From contig JADJVC010000034.1 of NCBI GenBank assembly GCA_016710685.1, positions 1 through 64,000 of the forward strand: a DNA stretch of 64,000 bases, read 5' to 3'. This DNA is from Flavobacteriales bacterium. GTDB taxonomy: Bacteria; Bacteroidota; Bacteroidia; Flavobacteriales_F; PHOS-HE28. The position numbers and the translations under genes are program-made. This document shows positions 1 to 9,708 of the stretch, one piece after another (within the stretch, counting starts at the first letter, position 1; each line of letters opens with the position of its first letter). Below the pieces are notes generated by a model that made no database searches, had not been told where the DNA came from, and saw only the letters and a program-made list of their open reading frames with translations.

Positions 1-30
1 AAACCCTTTGGCCGAAAGGTCAAAGGGTTT
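1..30. terminator. Rho-independent-type hairpin
   Basis: A perfect 10-bp inverted repeat (AAACCCTTTG at 1-10, CAAAGGGTTT at 21-30) encloses a 10-nt loop. It lies 25 bp past the stop of the minus-strand gene ending at 55, so it probably terminates that gene. Both arms end in A/T runs, so it could work in either direction. The window edge hides what lies on the other side. Confidence 0.6.
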
Positions 31-54
31 CAGTGGGGATACCGGGTACCAACT

Positions 55-430
55 TCATTCAGGCCGGAAGTTGAACCGTACGTGGGAAGTTTTCCAAAGC
101 CCGGAAGGGTTCGCACCCACCGGGATGCGGGCCAGTTTGCGTATCACGTAATTGCGCAGTTCGTCGTTCTCCGATCCGAGGATACCACCACCACGCGGCC
201 CTCGGTGTTTACCACATAAGCGATGTCCACCGTGCCGTAATATGGTCTTCATCACCGGAAAGCGGGAAGATCACAAAGCGGTCGATCCGGTGTTTCACGG
301 CGCGCTCCATTTCAATGTTGCTGGCGGCGGGAAAGATGAATTTGGGTTCGCCTTCGGATGCGGCACGCATGCCGTCAGCGGCGAGCAGAAGACAGAAGGC
401 GAAAGCGGACCAAACGATCATGGTTTTCAT
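55..430 (-). CDS. Small secreted protein, TonB-C-like (frameshifted)
   Basis: A protein of about 125 residues with a clear signal peptide (start MKTMIVW at 430, hydrophobic FAFCLLLAA, cleavage near MRA-AS). The mature part reads KFIFPAASNIEMERAVKHRI and later YGTVDIAYVVNTEGRVVVV, then DELRNYVIRKLARIPV. This order, a short helix followed by a 'partner/TonB-C'-style beta motif, is common in small Bacteroidota secreted proteins resembling the C-terminal domain of energy transducers. At least two single-base frameshifts break it, one near 240 and one near 185, and the parts only join across three frames. Its function is unknown; I infer a periplasmic location. It is followed by the hairpin at 1-30. 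Confidence 0.5.
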
Positions 431-692
431 GGCGGTGTGTGGTTTTAGGCAGGTGGCCGTTGGTTGTTTGTAATGGGACAGCATGCACCGCATAAATGTT
501 ACAGACCGCGGCTTGAAAATGGACGAACGGTAAATGGGCTTGTTGGGCGGAGAAGAGGGCTACCACTAACCATGTTCCGCCGAAGCGGCTAAGCCCAGAC
601 GAGGATGCTAAAGCGCAATGAAGAATATGTCCGATCGGACCGCAACGCGGTAAAGTAACGGACGGAACGGAATACGTGCAACGCTGGAGAAT
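431..692. other. Intergenic, no gene seen
   Basis: This 262-bp stretch lies between the start of the small secreted protein (minus) and the end of the anti-sigma-like gene (minus). I see no convincing reading frame, hairpin or clear -7 box here. It should hold the promoter for the gene starting at 430. Confidence 0.4.
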
Positions 693-2175
693 TCAGTTGC
701 TCCAAAGTCGTTGCGCCTCTTTGCGAGCGTTGCGGTAGACATTCTCCCCGCCTGACTGCCGAAGGCACACGTCCGCGGTTAGCCTTTCTAGGCGGTAAAA
801 CTCACCGGCCGCGGCCTGCACCGATCGATCAGTTCCGGCCTTCGCGCACTTGGAATCGTTCACTGCCGGCTGTTGCGCTCCACCTTCACGCCACCTTGTC
901 CTCCGCCGGGTCAATGCGCCCACGGCCTTGTCTGCAAATGCCACCGCGTCGTTGCCGTCCAGTACGGACTTGCGTTGTGGGGTTTCCAGCACATCGCCGC
1001 GCACGGTGTTGGCCGTGAATGCGCCGAGTGTTTGGTCGGTGCTGCGCGTGTCGGCAAAGGCCATTGGCTCATTTTTCTTCAGGCGTTGCAGCGCGTTTGC
1101 GGTGCAGGTGTTTCCGGATTTGGGGCAGCAGGCTTTTGGGCGAGACTCAGGTTCTTCTACAGGGCATGCGGCAGTATTTCCGGCATCGGCTTGGGTGCTG
1201 GCTGCGCTTTAGGGGCTTCCAGGCTTTGGGCGAGCGTGGGTCTTTCCAGTTGCGGAGTTTTAGGCAATGGCTTCAGTTCCGGCTTCGGCTCAGGTCGGGT
1301 ACTCGGCACTGCTCGGCTTCAAGGGCGTAGGCGCTCCCGGTTGAACGGCGTTCCCGGTTTCCGCAGGGTCACTCGAAGAGGACCCGGCGGTAACGAGTAT
1401 CGGGATTTTCCTTCACCGTTTCCGTTGGAAAGGGCTTTTCCACACGGGCTACTCTCCGGTGTTCCGGTTTTTCGCGCAGCATCCACCAGCCCATGCCCAG
1501 CAACAGCGCAATACTCGCGGCTGCTGCGAGCCGGGGGCCATTACAACACCACAACGCGGCCTTCGCGCTTTTTCAATTGCTCCTTTCCGAAGAAGAATAC
1601 CATCGGAGAGGCCGTAGGGCGCGTGGCGGCAACCAACATTTTTCGCGACGCGCATTGCGCACGGACGTCCACGAAGCCGTTCAACGCATGCTTTGTTGTT
1701 CTGCGCTGGGGATTACCTTCAAGTTCAGCGAACAAAAAGTCCGTCAAGCGTTGTGCATCGGGCATTCCCTTGGCGGGAAATAGCGCCTGACCGTTTTCAT
1801 CGAAGGAACAGGAACGGCCGGCAACTTCGCCAATGCCATCAATGCCGCTTGGTGCTCGGTTTCCGGATGTTCGTAGAGGAAGCGCTCAAGTTGCTTAAGC
1901 TGCTCGGCGTCCAAGTCTTTTTCCAAACGCGCCACCAAGAAATCATCCAAGCGTGCGGCATCCGGTTCACCGGTGGGCGGATAGGCTTTCCGCAGCATGT
2001 CCTTCAACGGGAAATGAAGTTCATCGCCGTCAATGTTGGGCAGTTGGGTCTGGTCGACCGGTAACCCGGGATGCTCCGCGAGGAAAGCATCCAGCAACGC
2101 TTCCTGCGCAGCGGAAAGCCGACCCTCCAAGCGGTCCAGCAACCAAGCTTCGTATGTGTCCTTGTCCAGTTTCAT
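693..2175 (-). CDS. Anti-sigma-factor-like membrane protein (frameshifted)
   Basis: This begins at ATG 2175, inside the last codon of the upstream ECF sigma gene (ATGA overlap), the usual sigma/anti-sigma arrangement. The cytoplasmic N-terminal part (MKLDKDTYEAWLLDRLEGRL, then two repeats of 'DDFLVARLEKDL…LERFLYEHPE' type) is intact to about 1750. A later frame holds a single membrane helix (SIALLLGMGWWML, near 1500). Beyond it lies a proline-rich periplasmic stretch (roughly 1370-1150) and a C-terminal block ending KEAQRLWSN at 693. At least four frameshifts separate these pieces. Inferred role: binding and holding the ECF sigma factor at the membrane until a signal arrives. I see no FecR or Asp-box zinc motif, so the exact family stays open. 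Confidence 0.55.
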
Positions 2176-2688
2176 AGCACGTTCTCCAAGCTGCCGATGT
2201 AGTCCTTCAACGCGGTGCGGCCACGATAGATGTACACCTTCACCTGCGTAGTGTTCAGTTGTGTCAATTCAGCGATCTCCTCATAACTGTATCCTTCCAA
2301 GTCGCGCAGCAGCACCACGCTGCGCTGCACTTCGGGCAGCGTTGCCAGGGCGGCATTCAGCACTTCCTTCAGGTCGGGCTGGCTTTGGCCGCTCCATTGC
2401 ATGTTGGTGTGTTTGGCCTCCATGCGCGTGCTGCGTGCGATCCCGCACCCCATCCACCATGATGTGGTGCGCTGTAGGTGAGGTAGCTTTTCGCTTTTAA
2501 GCCATCTGACTTTCCCACCTTCTGCCACAGCCGTGCAAAGCTTTCCCTGCACCACGTCCTTGGCCAAGTCCGTGTCGCGGAGATGCTTCACCGCGAACGG
2601 TAAATGCCGTCCGTGCATGCTGGTCCACGGCGCTGTTGTAGTCGGTGAGGTTCACGGGGAAATGTGTTTTTACGGGTATGACGGCCAT
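2172..2688 (-). CDS. ECF-type RNA polymerase sigma factor (frameshifted)
   Basis: The region 4 half is clear: LATLPEVQRSVVLLRDLEGY, SYEEIAELTQLNTTQVKV, YIYRGRTALKDYI, a typical sigma-70 region 4 helix-turn-helix. The region 2 half (HLRDTDLAKDVVQ) is readable only across frame changes between about 2490 and 2640; the AKSYLF.T.HH-type segment is scrambled by at least three indels. The start is taken at MAVIPVK (2688); ATG 2715 is an alternative. It overlaps the anti-sigma gene by 4 bp, so the two are probably co-transcribed and translationally coupled. Likely role: directing RNA polymerase to an envelope-linked regulon. The broken region 2 would be non-functional if the indels were real. Confidence 0.7.
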
Positions 2689-2823
2689 GAAGCGAAAGCT
2701 ACAGCAAGGTGCCAATGGGTTTTTCCGGTGAAGTCGACCGAGCGTCCGTAAGTTTCGAAATTGTTAGTTCGCATGCACAGGCAGCATGTCCGCCTGTTTG
2801 AACGTCTTACATAAAAACCCGCA

Positions 2824-4117
2824 ATGCCCCGTATTTACCGACTTGCACCCGTGCTCTTGAGTTTGCTTTTTCAGCAACAACGCAAGCGCAGACCTATTTC
2901 TACGTTGACGACATCAGCGGCGTTTATCCCGGCACTCCCACCAACCAGCAAGTGGTGGAAGTGCAGTTGTCCGGCAACTTGTCCAACACGGGGGTCCTAT
3001 GTCACATCGGTCACTGCGGATGTTTTCGGGCTTCGATGTCGATAACGCCGGAGGCTTAGAGCAACGGTGGCCTAGCTGCCGTGTTGGTGCCGCATTTGGA
3101 ATCGGTATTCACCGGTCCGCTTCCGGCAGGAACGTACACCATCACCATTGGCGGCAGTGCGGGATGCTTGACCGGCTACTTCGCTTCGCAAACACGCCTT
3201 CACGGTAATGGGCAGTGGGGCCACGGCATGCGATCCGTTAATCCCGCTAATGTTCAATGGTCGCCGTTCAGCGATTCGTTGCTCACCGTTCATGTGTTCA
3301 ACTCCACGAGCACTTTGTTGATTACCCAGCTTCATTTTACCTGATGGCAATGGAGACACCTTTGGCGCAGGAAGTGGTGAATTATTTCCGCCTAGGCTTG
3401 AGAATTGGAACAGCTTGTCGGTAAGTCCTGAAGCGGAGCTGCCAACCGGCACTTTCACCGGCACCTTGAGTTATGGACCGGTTTTTATGAGACCTCGCCT
3501 GGCAGCTGGGAATCGCTGAAGTTACCCTTGCCCGGATGAGCTGAGAAAAGGACGTGCCGTTCATCCAAAATTACGGGGGAGCGGGTTTTCGCTAGGCGAT
3601 TTCCAATACGACATTCGTTCAGACGGTATGTCCGTGGCAAGCGGAATGCTCACCTTGACCGCGGAAGAACAGTTTGCCAGTGACACGGTTTGCCTGCCAC
3701 CCGGCAACTATGAAATTGAACTCACGGCGGAACAACCATCCACGGGTGGCCAAGCGTTTTTCGGTGTAGGCGGCGATAGTTGGCCCCAAGGCCCCAACGT
3801 GCAAGTGGACTATGACACACCAGCCAATGCTGTTCACATTCTTCGGCCCGTGCATTGATATTGCGCAGGGCATCACCACCCCTCGGCAAATGGACTGACA
3901 GTAACGCAGTCCGAAGGCCAGCCCGGTTGCAACGCGCGGATGGGCCAAGTGATCGGATCGGTGCAAGTTTTCGATACGCAGGGCCGCACGGTTTATGCAA
4001 CACGCGATGCCCAACGCGAATGCAAGCATCACGACCGGCGAATGGCCTACTGGCATCTACATCCTGCGCGCTACGAACGGAACGAAAACGGAAACGGTGC
4101 CGTGCGTTGTGCAGTAG
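2824..4117 (+). CDS. Secreted protein with type A T9SS sorting domain (frameshifted)
   Basis: The start is MPRIYRLAPVLLSLLF, a signal peptide running into TQAQTYFYVDDISGVYPGTP once a base is corrected near 2870. The middle section contains NTGSYVTSVTADVSGF, LPAGTYTITIGGSAGCLTGYF and similar beta-rich text. The C-terminus reads VQVFDTQGRTVYAT, then GEWPTGIYILRATNGTKTET, VPCVVQ-stop: the layout of a 'Por secretion system C-terminal' (type A) sorting domain. More than six frameshifts occur, and the last one decides the end (stop at 4115-4117 rather than 4125). Expected path: Sec export, then the type IX system to the cell surface or medium. The substrate or partner is unknown. Confidence 0.6.
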
Positions 4118-4133
4118 ATCGCTAACGGGCGGC

Positions 4134-5120
4134 TCACCCGCCGATGCTCACCATCGGCCGGTTGCTCAAGTCGTGCAAAACCTCTTCCTGTTTGTCCGGG
4201 TTGAATTGCGGCAACCGCCGAGCATCGCGTGCTTCGCCAACACGTTCGCTTCGACCAAGGGCGAAACATCTTCGCCGCGCCGCAAGGCGGAAAGCAGGCT
4301 GTTTCTCGCGTGCGAAGAGGCAATTGCGCATTTTGCCTTCCGCCGTTAGCCTAAGCCTGTCGCAATTTCCGCAGAAAGGTTCTGTCACCTGCACCGACTC
4401 ACCGCGAAGGTGCCCAGCCAGCCTTTCACGCGGTAGGATTTCGCCGTGCTGTGCGATCGTCATTGAGCTTTTCGATGGCGTGCGTACTGCCGATACGGCC
4501 CAGCATTTCGCTGTATGTAAACACCATCTCGGCCCCACTTTGTTGCCAGCGAAGGGCATGAATTCGATGAAGCGCACATGCACCGGACGGTCGCGGGTGA
4601 GTTCCACGAAGCGCAACAGTTCATCGTCGTTCACGCCGCGCATCACCACCATGTTCAGCTTCATGCAATCCGCGGTCGCATCGCCTGTTCGATGTTCGCC
4701 AGCACGCGCTCGTGGCCATCGCGGCGGCTTAATGTGCGGAAGCGTTCGGCATCGAAGGTGTCCAAACCGATGTTGAGGCTTTTCAATCCTGCGGCCATCA
4801 GTTCGTCCAAAAAGAGGTGCAGGCGCATGGTATCTGTCGTCAATCCGAGCTTCACCCGGCAATTGGGCCATGTCGCGCACGATGTCCACCACGTCGGGCC
4901 GCATCAAGGGTTCCCCGCCGGTAAGCCGGATCTTGGTGATGCCGTAACGCTCCGTAAAGAGCCGCGCCAGCGTTGCGATCTCTTCGCGCGTCATCAGTTC
5001 TTCACGCCGCAGAAAGTGCTGGTCTTCCGGCATGCAGTAGGTGCAGCGCAGGTCGCACTTGTCCACTATGCTGATGCGCAGGCTGCGGTGGGTGCGGGAA
5101 TGGCGGTCAGTGAGTTCCAC
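4134..5120 (-). CDS. moaA: GTP 3',8-cyclase MoaA (frameshifted)
   Basis: A radical-SAM enzyme of molybdenum cofactor synthesis that converts GTP to 3',8-cyclo-dihydro-GTP. Visible features are the N-terminal CxxxCxxC cluster motif (C22, C26, C29 in KCDLRCTYC), the LTGGEP motif, the conserved GLKSLNIGLDTFDAERF segment, and the second cluster motif near the C-terminus (EPFCGNCDRLRLTAEGKMRN). The chain ends in Gly-Gly as MoaA proteins do. Frames change near 4860, 4700, 4480 and 4280, so no single frame spans the gene, yet all expected blocks are present in order and total length fits about 328 residues. No other moa/moe genes are adjacent. fdhD, also used by molybdoenzymes, lies about 5 kb away. 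Confidence 0.85.
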   Translation of the reverse strand: MELTDRHSRTHRSLRISIVDKCDLRCTYCMPEDQHFLRREELMTREEIATLARLFTERYGITKIRLTGGEPLMRPDVVDIVRDMAQLPGEARIDDRYHAPAPLFGRTDGRRIEKPQHRFGHLRCRTLPHIKPPRWPRARAGEHRTGDATADCMKLNMVVMRGVNDDELLRFVELTRDRPVHVRFIEFMPFAGNKVGPRWCLHTAKCWAVSAVRTPSKSSMTIAQHGEILPRERLAGHLRGESVQVTEPFCGNCDRLRLTAEGKMRNCLFAREKQPAFRLAARRRCFALGRSERVGEARDARRLPQFNPDKQEEVLHDLSNRPMVSIGG

Positions 5121-5208
5121 ACGCCAAAGCTATGAAGCACGGCATGGGGACCGGGAACGGCATGGAACACATCGTCCGGTCAAGGAAGCGAATAGGCCGA
5201 ACAGCCTA

Positions 5209-5239
5209 TTGATGCCGATGCGGGTTTTGGGTAGTTTTG
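5209..5239 (+). promoter_or_regulatory. Bacteroidota-type promoter of the 5270 gene
   Basis: ATTG at 5209-5212 and TAGTTTTG at 5232-5239 are separated by 19 bases, close to the Bacteroidota consensus TTTG-N19-TAnnTTTG. The start codon at 5270 lies 31 bases downstream. Confidence 0.5.
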
Positions 5240-5269
5240 TTTTCCAAGAACCCTTAGAACACGGATGCC

Positions 5270-8089
5270 ATGAAAGCCCTGCTGCTCCCCGCTTTGGTAC
5301 CCTGACACTGTCGGCCGCTTCCATGGCACAGGTGCCTGAATGCACGCATTATCAGCGTGATTTTTCCTTCGGAAGGTCCGGCAATGAAGCGGTGTCCGGG
5401 GCGATCACAACAACGTCCGGCGTTATTGTGGTCGTTGGGTCCACGGAATCCGCTGGCGCCGGAAGCATGCTGGGTTCCATTCGCCATGGTGGGATGGATG
5501 GCTTAGTGATGGCGACTGATGATGAGGGCAACCTGCTTTGGTCCACTGTGCTGGGCGGCAGCGGAACGGACGATCTCTTCAACGTGGCGGAGATCCCCGG
5601 TGGCGACTTACTGGTGGTCGGGAAAACCAACAGCTTGGACGGCGATCTGGCCGGGCCTTCCAATTCATCGAGGACCGACGGATGGTATGCGCGTCTGCAT
5701 CCGGACGGCAGCCTCGTATGGAGCAAGCGGGTCGGAGTTGCAGGCGGGTGGAGTGGCGTAAATGACTTGGCCGTGAGCGCGACGGATGCCGTTTTAGCCA
5801 CGACCTGATCCCGGGTATCCATCGACTTCAACGGGAACGTTCTTGCTACGAGTGAAAACTTCAGAGGAGAGCGCATCGTACTTGGTGCAGACGGTTCCTA
5901 CTTGGTGCAGCGGAATATTAGCACGATGGACCTGTCGCCCCTTTTTTGAGCGAAGGAGAGGGCGGGAACTCCATCGATGAAAGCGGCGTGTTGAACGTGA
6001 ATGCGGACGGCACCATCAATTGCGGAAACCGGCTCAAGACGACGAGCATTGCGTTCACCTCACAATTGGCCGCCGTAGCCGACGGTTACTTGATCGTGGT
6101 TGATAGTTACAATGGCAGCGTGGCATTTGAAAGAACAGCACCCGTGCATGGTTTGTCCGATTGGTGGGTGGTCCGTTTGGACCTTTCAGGAAACATCATG
6201 TGGGACAAGGCATTCGGGAATGAAGGCAACGATTATGCGGTTTCCATCCTACCTAAACCGGATGGTGGGTTTTTGATCGCCGGCAGGGTAGAAGACCGAC
6301 CGGAACCGGGGCCGACAAATGATGTTACAGAGGCTTCGCGGGGCTTTGCGGATTTATGGGTGGTCCGAACAGATGCCTGGCGGCAAAGTCTGGGATAAAC
6401 GATGGGGCGGAGCGGGGAGGACAAAGGGTGTAACATCGTTCGCACACCCACTGGCTATGCAATCATCAGCACATCCAACTCGTCCTCATCCGCGGATCAC
6501 CGCAGTTACAGTTTTGGAAATACGGATGTTTGGTGGTGTGCCAGGAGCCCGGTGTGCCCGGCCATTGGTACCCGGATGGCGATGGCGACGGTTTCAGGCT
6601 GCATGGTGTGGCGGCCGTTGACGTATGTGAGCAACCGCTGGGCTATGCGGAGAATGACCTGGACTGTGATGACGCCGTGCCCAACGTATCCAACGTTTAC
6701 CTCGGTGCCACGTGCAGCGATATGGACATATACACGTTGGCGTTCATCAACGAAGGTTGTGCTTGCATACCCTTCACCATCGATCCAGCTCTATTGCGGC
6801 CTATGGAACTCTGGTTGTTGCCTGACGATTTCCCTGGGGACATAACGTGGGAGGTGCGCGAGGTGGTCACACACAACCTGATCATGTCCGGCGGACCTTA
6901 CCCCAACGCCCAACCGGGCGTGCCGATAACCAGTTCGGTTCTGGTGCCGCCCGTAACTGACCAGCGTTACCAATTGACTTTTTTCGATGAACATGCGGAC
7001 GGCATTCCCGGGGGGGGCTATACGTTGAGCGTGGACGGAAAACCGGTGATCATTGCCGACGGCAAGTATTATCAGACCAGCAGAACCGATACGGTCGCGG
7101 ATTTTTTTCGACGTCCCCATGGCACCACCAAGATGAAGAACAATTCCTGTGGTCGCGAAGATCTTGGGCCTAACAGCGTGGTGCAGGCGAAGCCGAATGA
7201 TGCAGTTTCGTTCCGCTACTCTTTGAATGAGCCGACCACCGGTTACGAGTTCTGGGTGTTCGATCCGCACGGCGGGTATTCACGGCGGGTGTTCCAGAGC
7301 AATGCTTTCCCCGGAAGTGCGGGAGGGGCGATGGAAACCCGGGCCAGCCGGTTGCGGTTATCGGCATTCGGCAACAACCCGTTGCCCTTGGGCGTGCAAT
7401 TGAACATCCGCGTGCGCGCGGTTGTGCAAGGCTTCGAGGAGCCCTTCGGCCCGGCCTGCACGCTCACGGTGCTTCCGGAAACACGCTGCCCCATTACGCG
7501 CGTGGAGGACAGGCCGGAGAAACCACACTTCAGCTGCGGGAAGCAGTTCCCGTTGGACGGCACGCAAACGCTGTGGGCTATTCCACGTAACGGTGTGGAT
7601 CTGTACGAATTCGAGTTCACCGATGTGCAAACGGACTATGAACACTCGGAACAGAGTGGAACACCTTCTGTGGTGATCGGTACCTGGACCGATGAGCCTT
7701 TGCTACCGTTGCACCTCTATGATGTGCGTGTGCGTTGCAGCATGAACGGAGGGCAGTCTTGCGCCCTTGGGGCAAGGTGCAAGATCACAACTGGCCCGGG
7801 TGTGTCTAAATCCACCAAGGTGACGCAACCGGAATTCCACGTGTATCCCAACCCTGCGCAAGACATGTTGTGGATCTTCATGCCGGTGCAAACCGAGATG
7901 GAAGGTGAAGCGCGCGTTGAGGTCATAGATGCCACTGGCCGAATGGTGCTGCGGCAAGTCGTTGGTGTTCGTGAACTGAACGGCTACGGTGTGGCCTTGC
8001 CGACATCAATGCCGGGTGGGGCTTACGCATTACGCATCAGCACGGCGAAGGCGGAACATCAGGTACGGTTCATGCTCGTTAGGCCTTGA
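5270..8089 (+). CDS. Large secreted beta-propeller-like protein with T9SS type A domain (frameshifted)
   Basis: The protein is about 940 residues. The signal peptide starts MKALLLPALV (5270) and continues after one frameshift into TLTLSAASMAQVPECTH. The N-terminal half carries repeats of the form 'DGLVMATDDEGNLLWSTVLGG…GDLLVVGKTNS' and 'DWWVVRLDLSGNIMWDKAFG…GGFLIAGR', matching delta-60/SBBP-like propeller repeats. Next comes a calcium-binding-like DGDGDGF segment with NDLDCDD (MopE/thrombospondin type), then beta-sandwich stretches. The C-terminus (FHVYPNPAQDMLWIFM … VEVIDATGRMVLRQ … MPGGAYALRIS) is a type A T9SS sorting domain. Frames change near 5300, 5810-5940, 6390 and 6530; the last 519 residues are uninterrupted. 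Function beyond export is unknown. Confidence 0.7.
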
Positions 8090-8093
8090 ACGG

Positions 8094-8123
8094 TTTAGTG
8101 TGGGAAAGGGCTTCTAACTTTCG
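8094..8123 (+). promoter_or_regulatory. Promoter of the acetyltransferase gene
   Basis: TTTA at 8094-8097, 17 bases, then TAACTTTCG at 8115-8123. The start codon at 8129 begins only 5 bases after the -7 box, so the mRNA would have almost no leader. Confidence 0.5.
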
Positions 8124-8128
8124 CCACA

Positions 8129-8632
8129 ATGCGAATTGTGGAGGCAACGTTAGGAAAGGAATTGCAACATGCCCGGGCATTGCTACGCGCATTTCCGAAA
8201 CACCAACGCGAGCATTACATCGCGAACCTCGAAACCGTTTTACGTTATTTCGACCCTGTGGCGTACGAGCATGAAGTAGCCGACCTGAACGCGGTATACG
8301 GCCATCCACGCGGTTGCGTGTTGCTGGCTCTTGAAGGCGAACAACCAGCCGGTGTGGTCTGTTTGCGTCAGTTGGATGAAGAAGCTTGCGAGATGAAACG
8401 GCTCTTCGTACCCGTGGCGCACCGCCGCAAAGGCATTGCGCAAGCACTGTGCGTAGCGCTCCTGAAATCCGCACGTAGCAAGGGCTACAAGGTGATGCGC
8501 TTGGACACCGGCTTCTTTATGACGGAATCGCAAGCACTCTATCGCAAGCTTGGATTTGCATACACATCAGCCTATCATCCGGTCCCGGATGACCTGAAAG
8601 ACCAACTGGTGTTCATGCAACTGAAACTATGA
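8129..8632 (+). CDS. GNAT-family N-acetyltransferase
   Basis: Intact, 167 residues. The acetyl-CoA-binding core is visible: EMKRLFVPVAHRRKGIAQAL gives the GNAT beta4/alpha3 signature with the R-x-x-G-x-A pyrophosphate loop (RRKGIA), followed by ALYRKLGFAYTSAY, the usual C-terminal 'lYeklGF' motif. It is a single-domain protein of normal length. The substrate cannot be told from sequence. The stop codon overlaps the start of tag by 4 bp (ATGA), so the two are translationally coupled. It is one of the few undamaged genes in the left part of the window. Confidence 0.85.
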   Translation: MRIVEATLGKELQHARALLRAFPKHQREHYIANLETVLRYFDPVAYEHEVADLNAVYGHPRGCVLLALEGEQPAGVVCLRQLDEEACEMKRLFVPVAHRRKGIAQALCVALLKSARSKGYKVMRLDTGFFMTESQALYRKLGFAYTSAYHPVPDDLKDQLVFMQLKL

Positions 8633-9210
8633 CGAAAGAAAAAGAACGCTGCCCCTGGTGCCTGAAAGATGACATCTACAAGCGCTACCACGACGAAGTT
8701 TGGGGCGTGCCGGAACATGACGACCGCAAGCTTTTCGCGAAGCTGATACTGGATGGCGCGCAAGCAGGATTGAGCTGGTATACCATTTTGATCCGCACGG
8801 AGAGTTATGCGAAGGCCTACCACGATTGGGATGCGAAAAAAATCGCGCGCTACGGCGAAGGATGTCGAAGCGTTTGATGAACGACGCGGGCATCATCCGA
8901 AACCGCTCCAAGGTTTTGGCATCCATCGGCAACGCACAGGCTTACTTGAAGATCATGGAAAACGGTCCAGGTGCATTCGACCAATTCCTATGGAAACACG
9001 TTGGCGGCAAAACCAAAGTGAACCGTTTCCAAAAAATGGGGGAAGTGCCAACGTCCACGCCGGAGAGTGATGCCATGAGCAAGGACTTGAAAGCACGGAT
9101 TCAAATTCGTGGGCACCACGATCGTCTATGCTTTTATGCAAGCCTGTGGCATGGTGGACGACCACATGGTGACTTGCTGGCGTCGTGGGACCGGATTCGA
9201 GCGCATTTAG
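8629..9210 (+). CDS. tag: DNA-3-methyladenine glycosylase I (frameshifted)
   Basis: A base-excision repair enzyme removing 3-methyladenine. The zinc-site residues of the family are visible: C8 and H21 at the N-terminus (RCPWC … YHDEVWGVPEHDD) and a His/Cys pair near the C-terminus (DDHMVTCW). The active-site region reads LDGAQAGLSWYTIL; the residue aligned with E. coli Glu38 appears to be Asp, a variation to note. One frameshift lies near 8865 and another near 9105; correcting them gives about 193 residues, the usual length. The stop is at 9208-9210, two bases before the -7 box of the next gene. Confidence 0.85.
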
Positions 9211-9211
9211 G

Positions 9212-9220
9212 TACATTTGC
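9212..9220 (+). promoter_or_regulatory. -7 box of the toxin-antitoxin pair
   Basis: TACATTTGC matches TAnnTTTG exactly and sits directly after the tag stop codon. The antitoxin ATG at 9226 follows after 5 bases, implying a nearly leaderless message. I see no clear -33 element. Confidence 0.5.
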
Positions 9221-9225
9221 CTATC

Positions 9226-9414
9226 ATGTCACGTAGCGCAATACTCATAACACCAAAGGATCAAGAGGAGGAAAAGCTCATTGAGGCCTTGGTGAAGCGG
9301 ATGAGATTAAAGGGTAGGAAGCTCAGCGCAGAGGAGCTTGAGGATGCTGGATTGGCATTCGCCATGTCCAAAGCAGACAAGACCAAAGTGGCGGACTATG
9401 ACCGTGTGATGTGA
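9226..9414 (+). CDS. Antitoxin-like small protein
   Basis: 62 residues from ATG 9226 (a TTG start at 9217 would add three). The text MSRSAILITPKDQEEEKLIE … EELEDAGLAFAMSKADKTKV … DRVM resembles the small Bacteroidota proteins paired with RelE/ParE toxins: a short beta strand, a helix rich in charged residues, then an 'EELEDxGL' helix. The frame ends at TGA 9412-9414, but the next four codons in the same frame read KLRS followed by another stop at 9427-9429, two bases before the toxin ATG. The original end was therefore probably 9429, with the first stop a mutation or read error. Likely role: neutralising the adjacent toxin and repressing the promoter. Confidence 0.6.
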   Translation: MSRSAILITPKDQEEEKLIEALVKRMRLKGRKLSAEELEDAGLAFAMSKADKTKVADYDRVM

Positions 9415-9431
9415 AAGCTGCGTAGCTGAAC

Positions 9432-9694
9432 ATGACGGTCCGCTTCTTGAGTTCGTTTGAGAAGGACCTTTACAAGGTTTCTCCAGCAATAAGACACAAG
9501 GTTGTGGATTTGGTGACGCAAATTGAGACAGTATCGTCCATTCGGGAAGTTTCCCAAGTGAAAAACTACGAGGGTTCAAAGAGGCCTACCGGGTAAGGAT
9601 TGAGATTTCCGTCTGGGCTTTCTTTTGCAAGGTGGAACAGTCACATTCGTTCGCCTGCTGGACCGGAAGAGTATTTATCGAGATTTTTCCGTGA
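9432..9694 (+). CDS. RelE/ParE-family toxin (frameshifted)
   Basis: The start MTVRFLSSFEKDLYKVSPAI and the later GFKEAYRVRI … GFLLQGGTVTFVRLLDRKSIYRDF segments match the small RelE/ParE fold: an N-terminal helical hairpin, then a beta sheet with the conserved 'YRvRigdyRigf' and 'Drk.iYr.F' motifs. Three frames are needed: breaks lie near 9568 and 9603, and a run of five T at 9684-9688 hides the real stop at 9692-9694. Corrected length is about 87 residues, normal for the family. It follows the antitoxin by 2-17 bp. ParE-like (gyrase) and RelE-like (mRNA cleavage) activity cannot be separated here. Confidence 0.65.
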
Positions 9695-9708
9695 TAGAGG
9701 TAAAGGCG

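Noticed and set aside
873..1790. 305-residue plus-strand frame
   Set aside because: Antisense to the anti-sigma-like gene; Gly/Arg/Phe-rich with no domain, and open only because of the composition.
2824..5120. True pseudogenes (decayed secreted protein and moaA)
   Set aside because: Frame changes are single bases with all conserved blocks intact, and equally affect essential genes nearby, so sequence error is the simpler reading.
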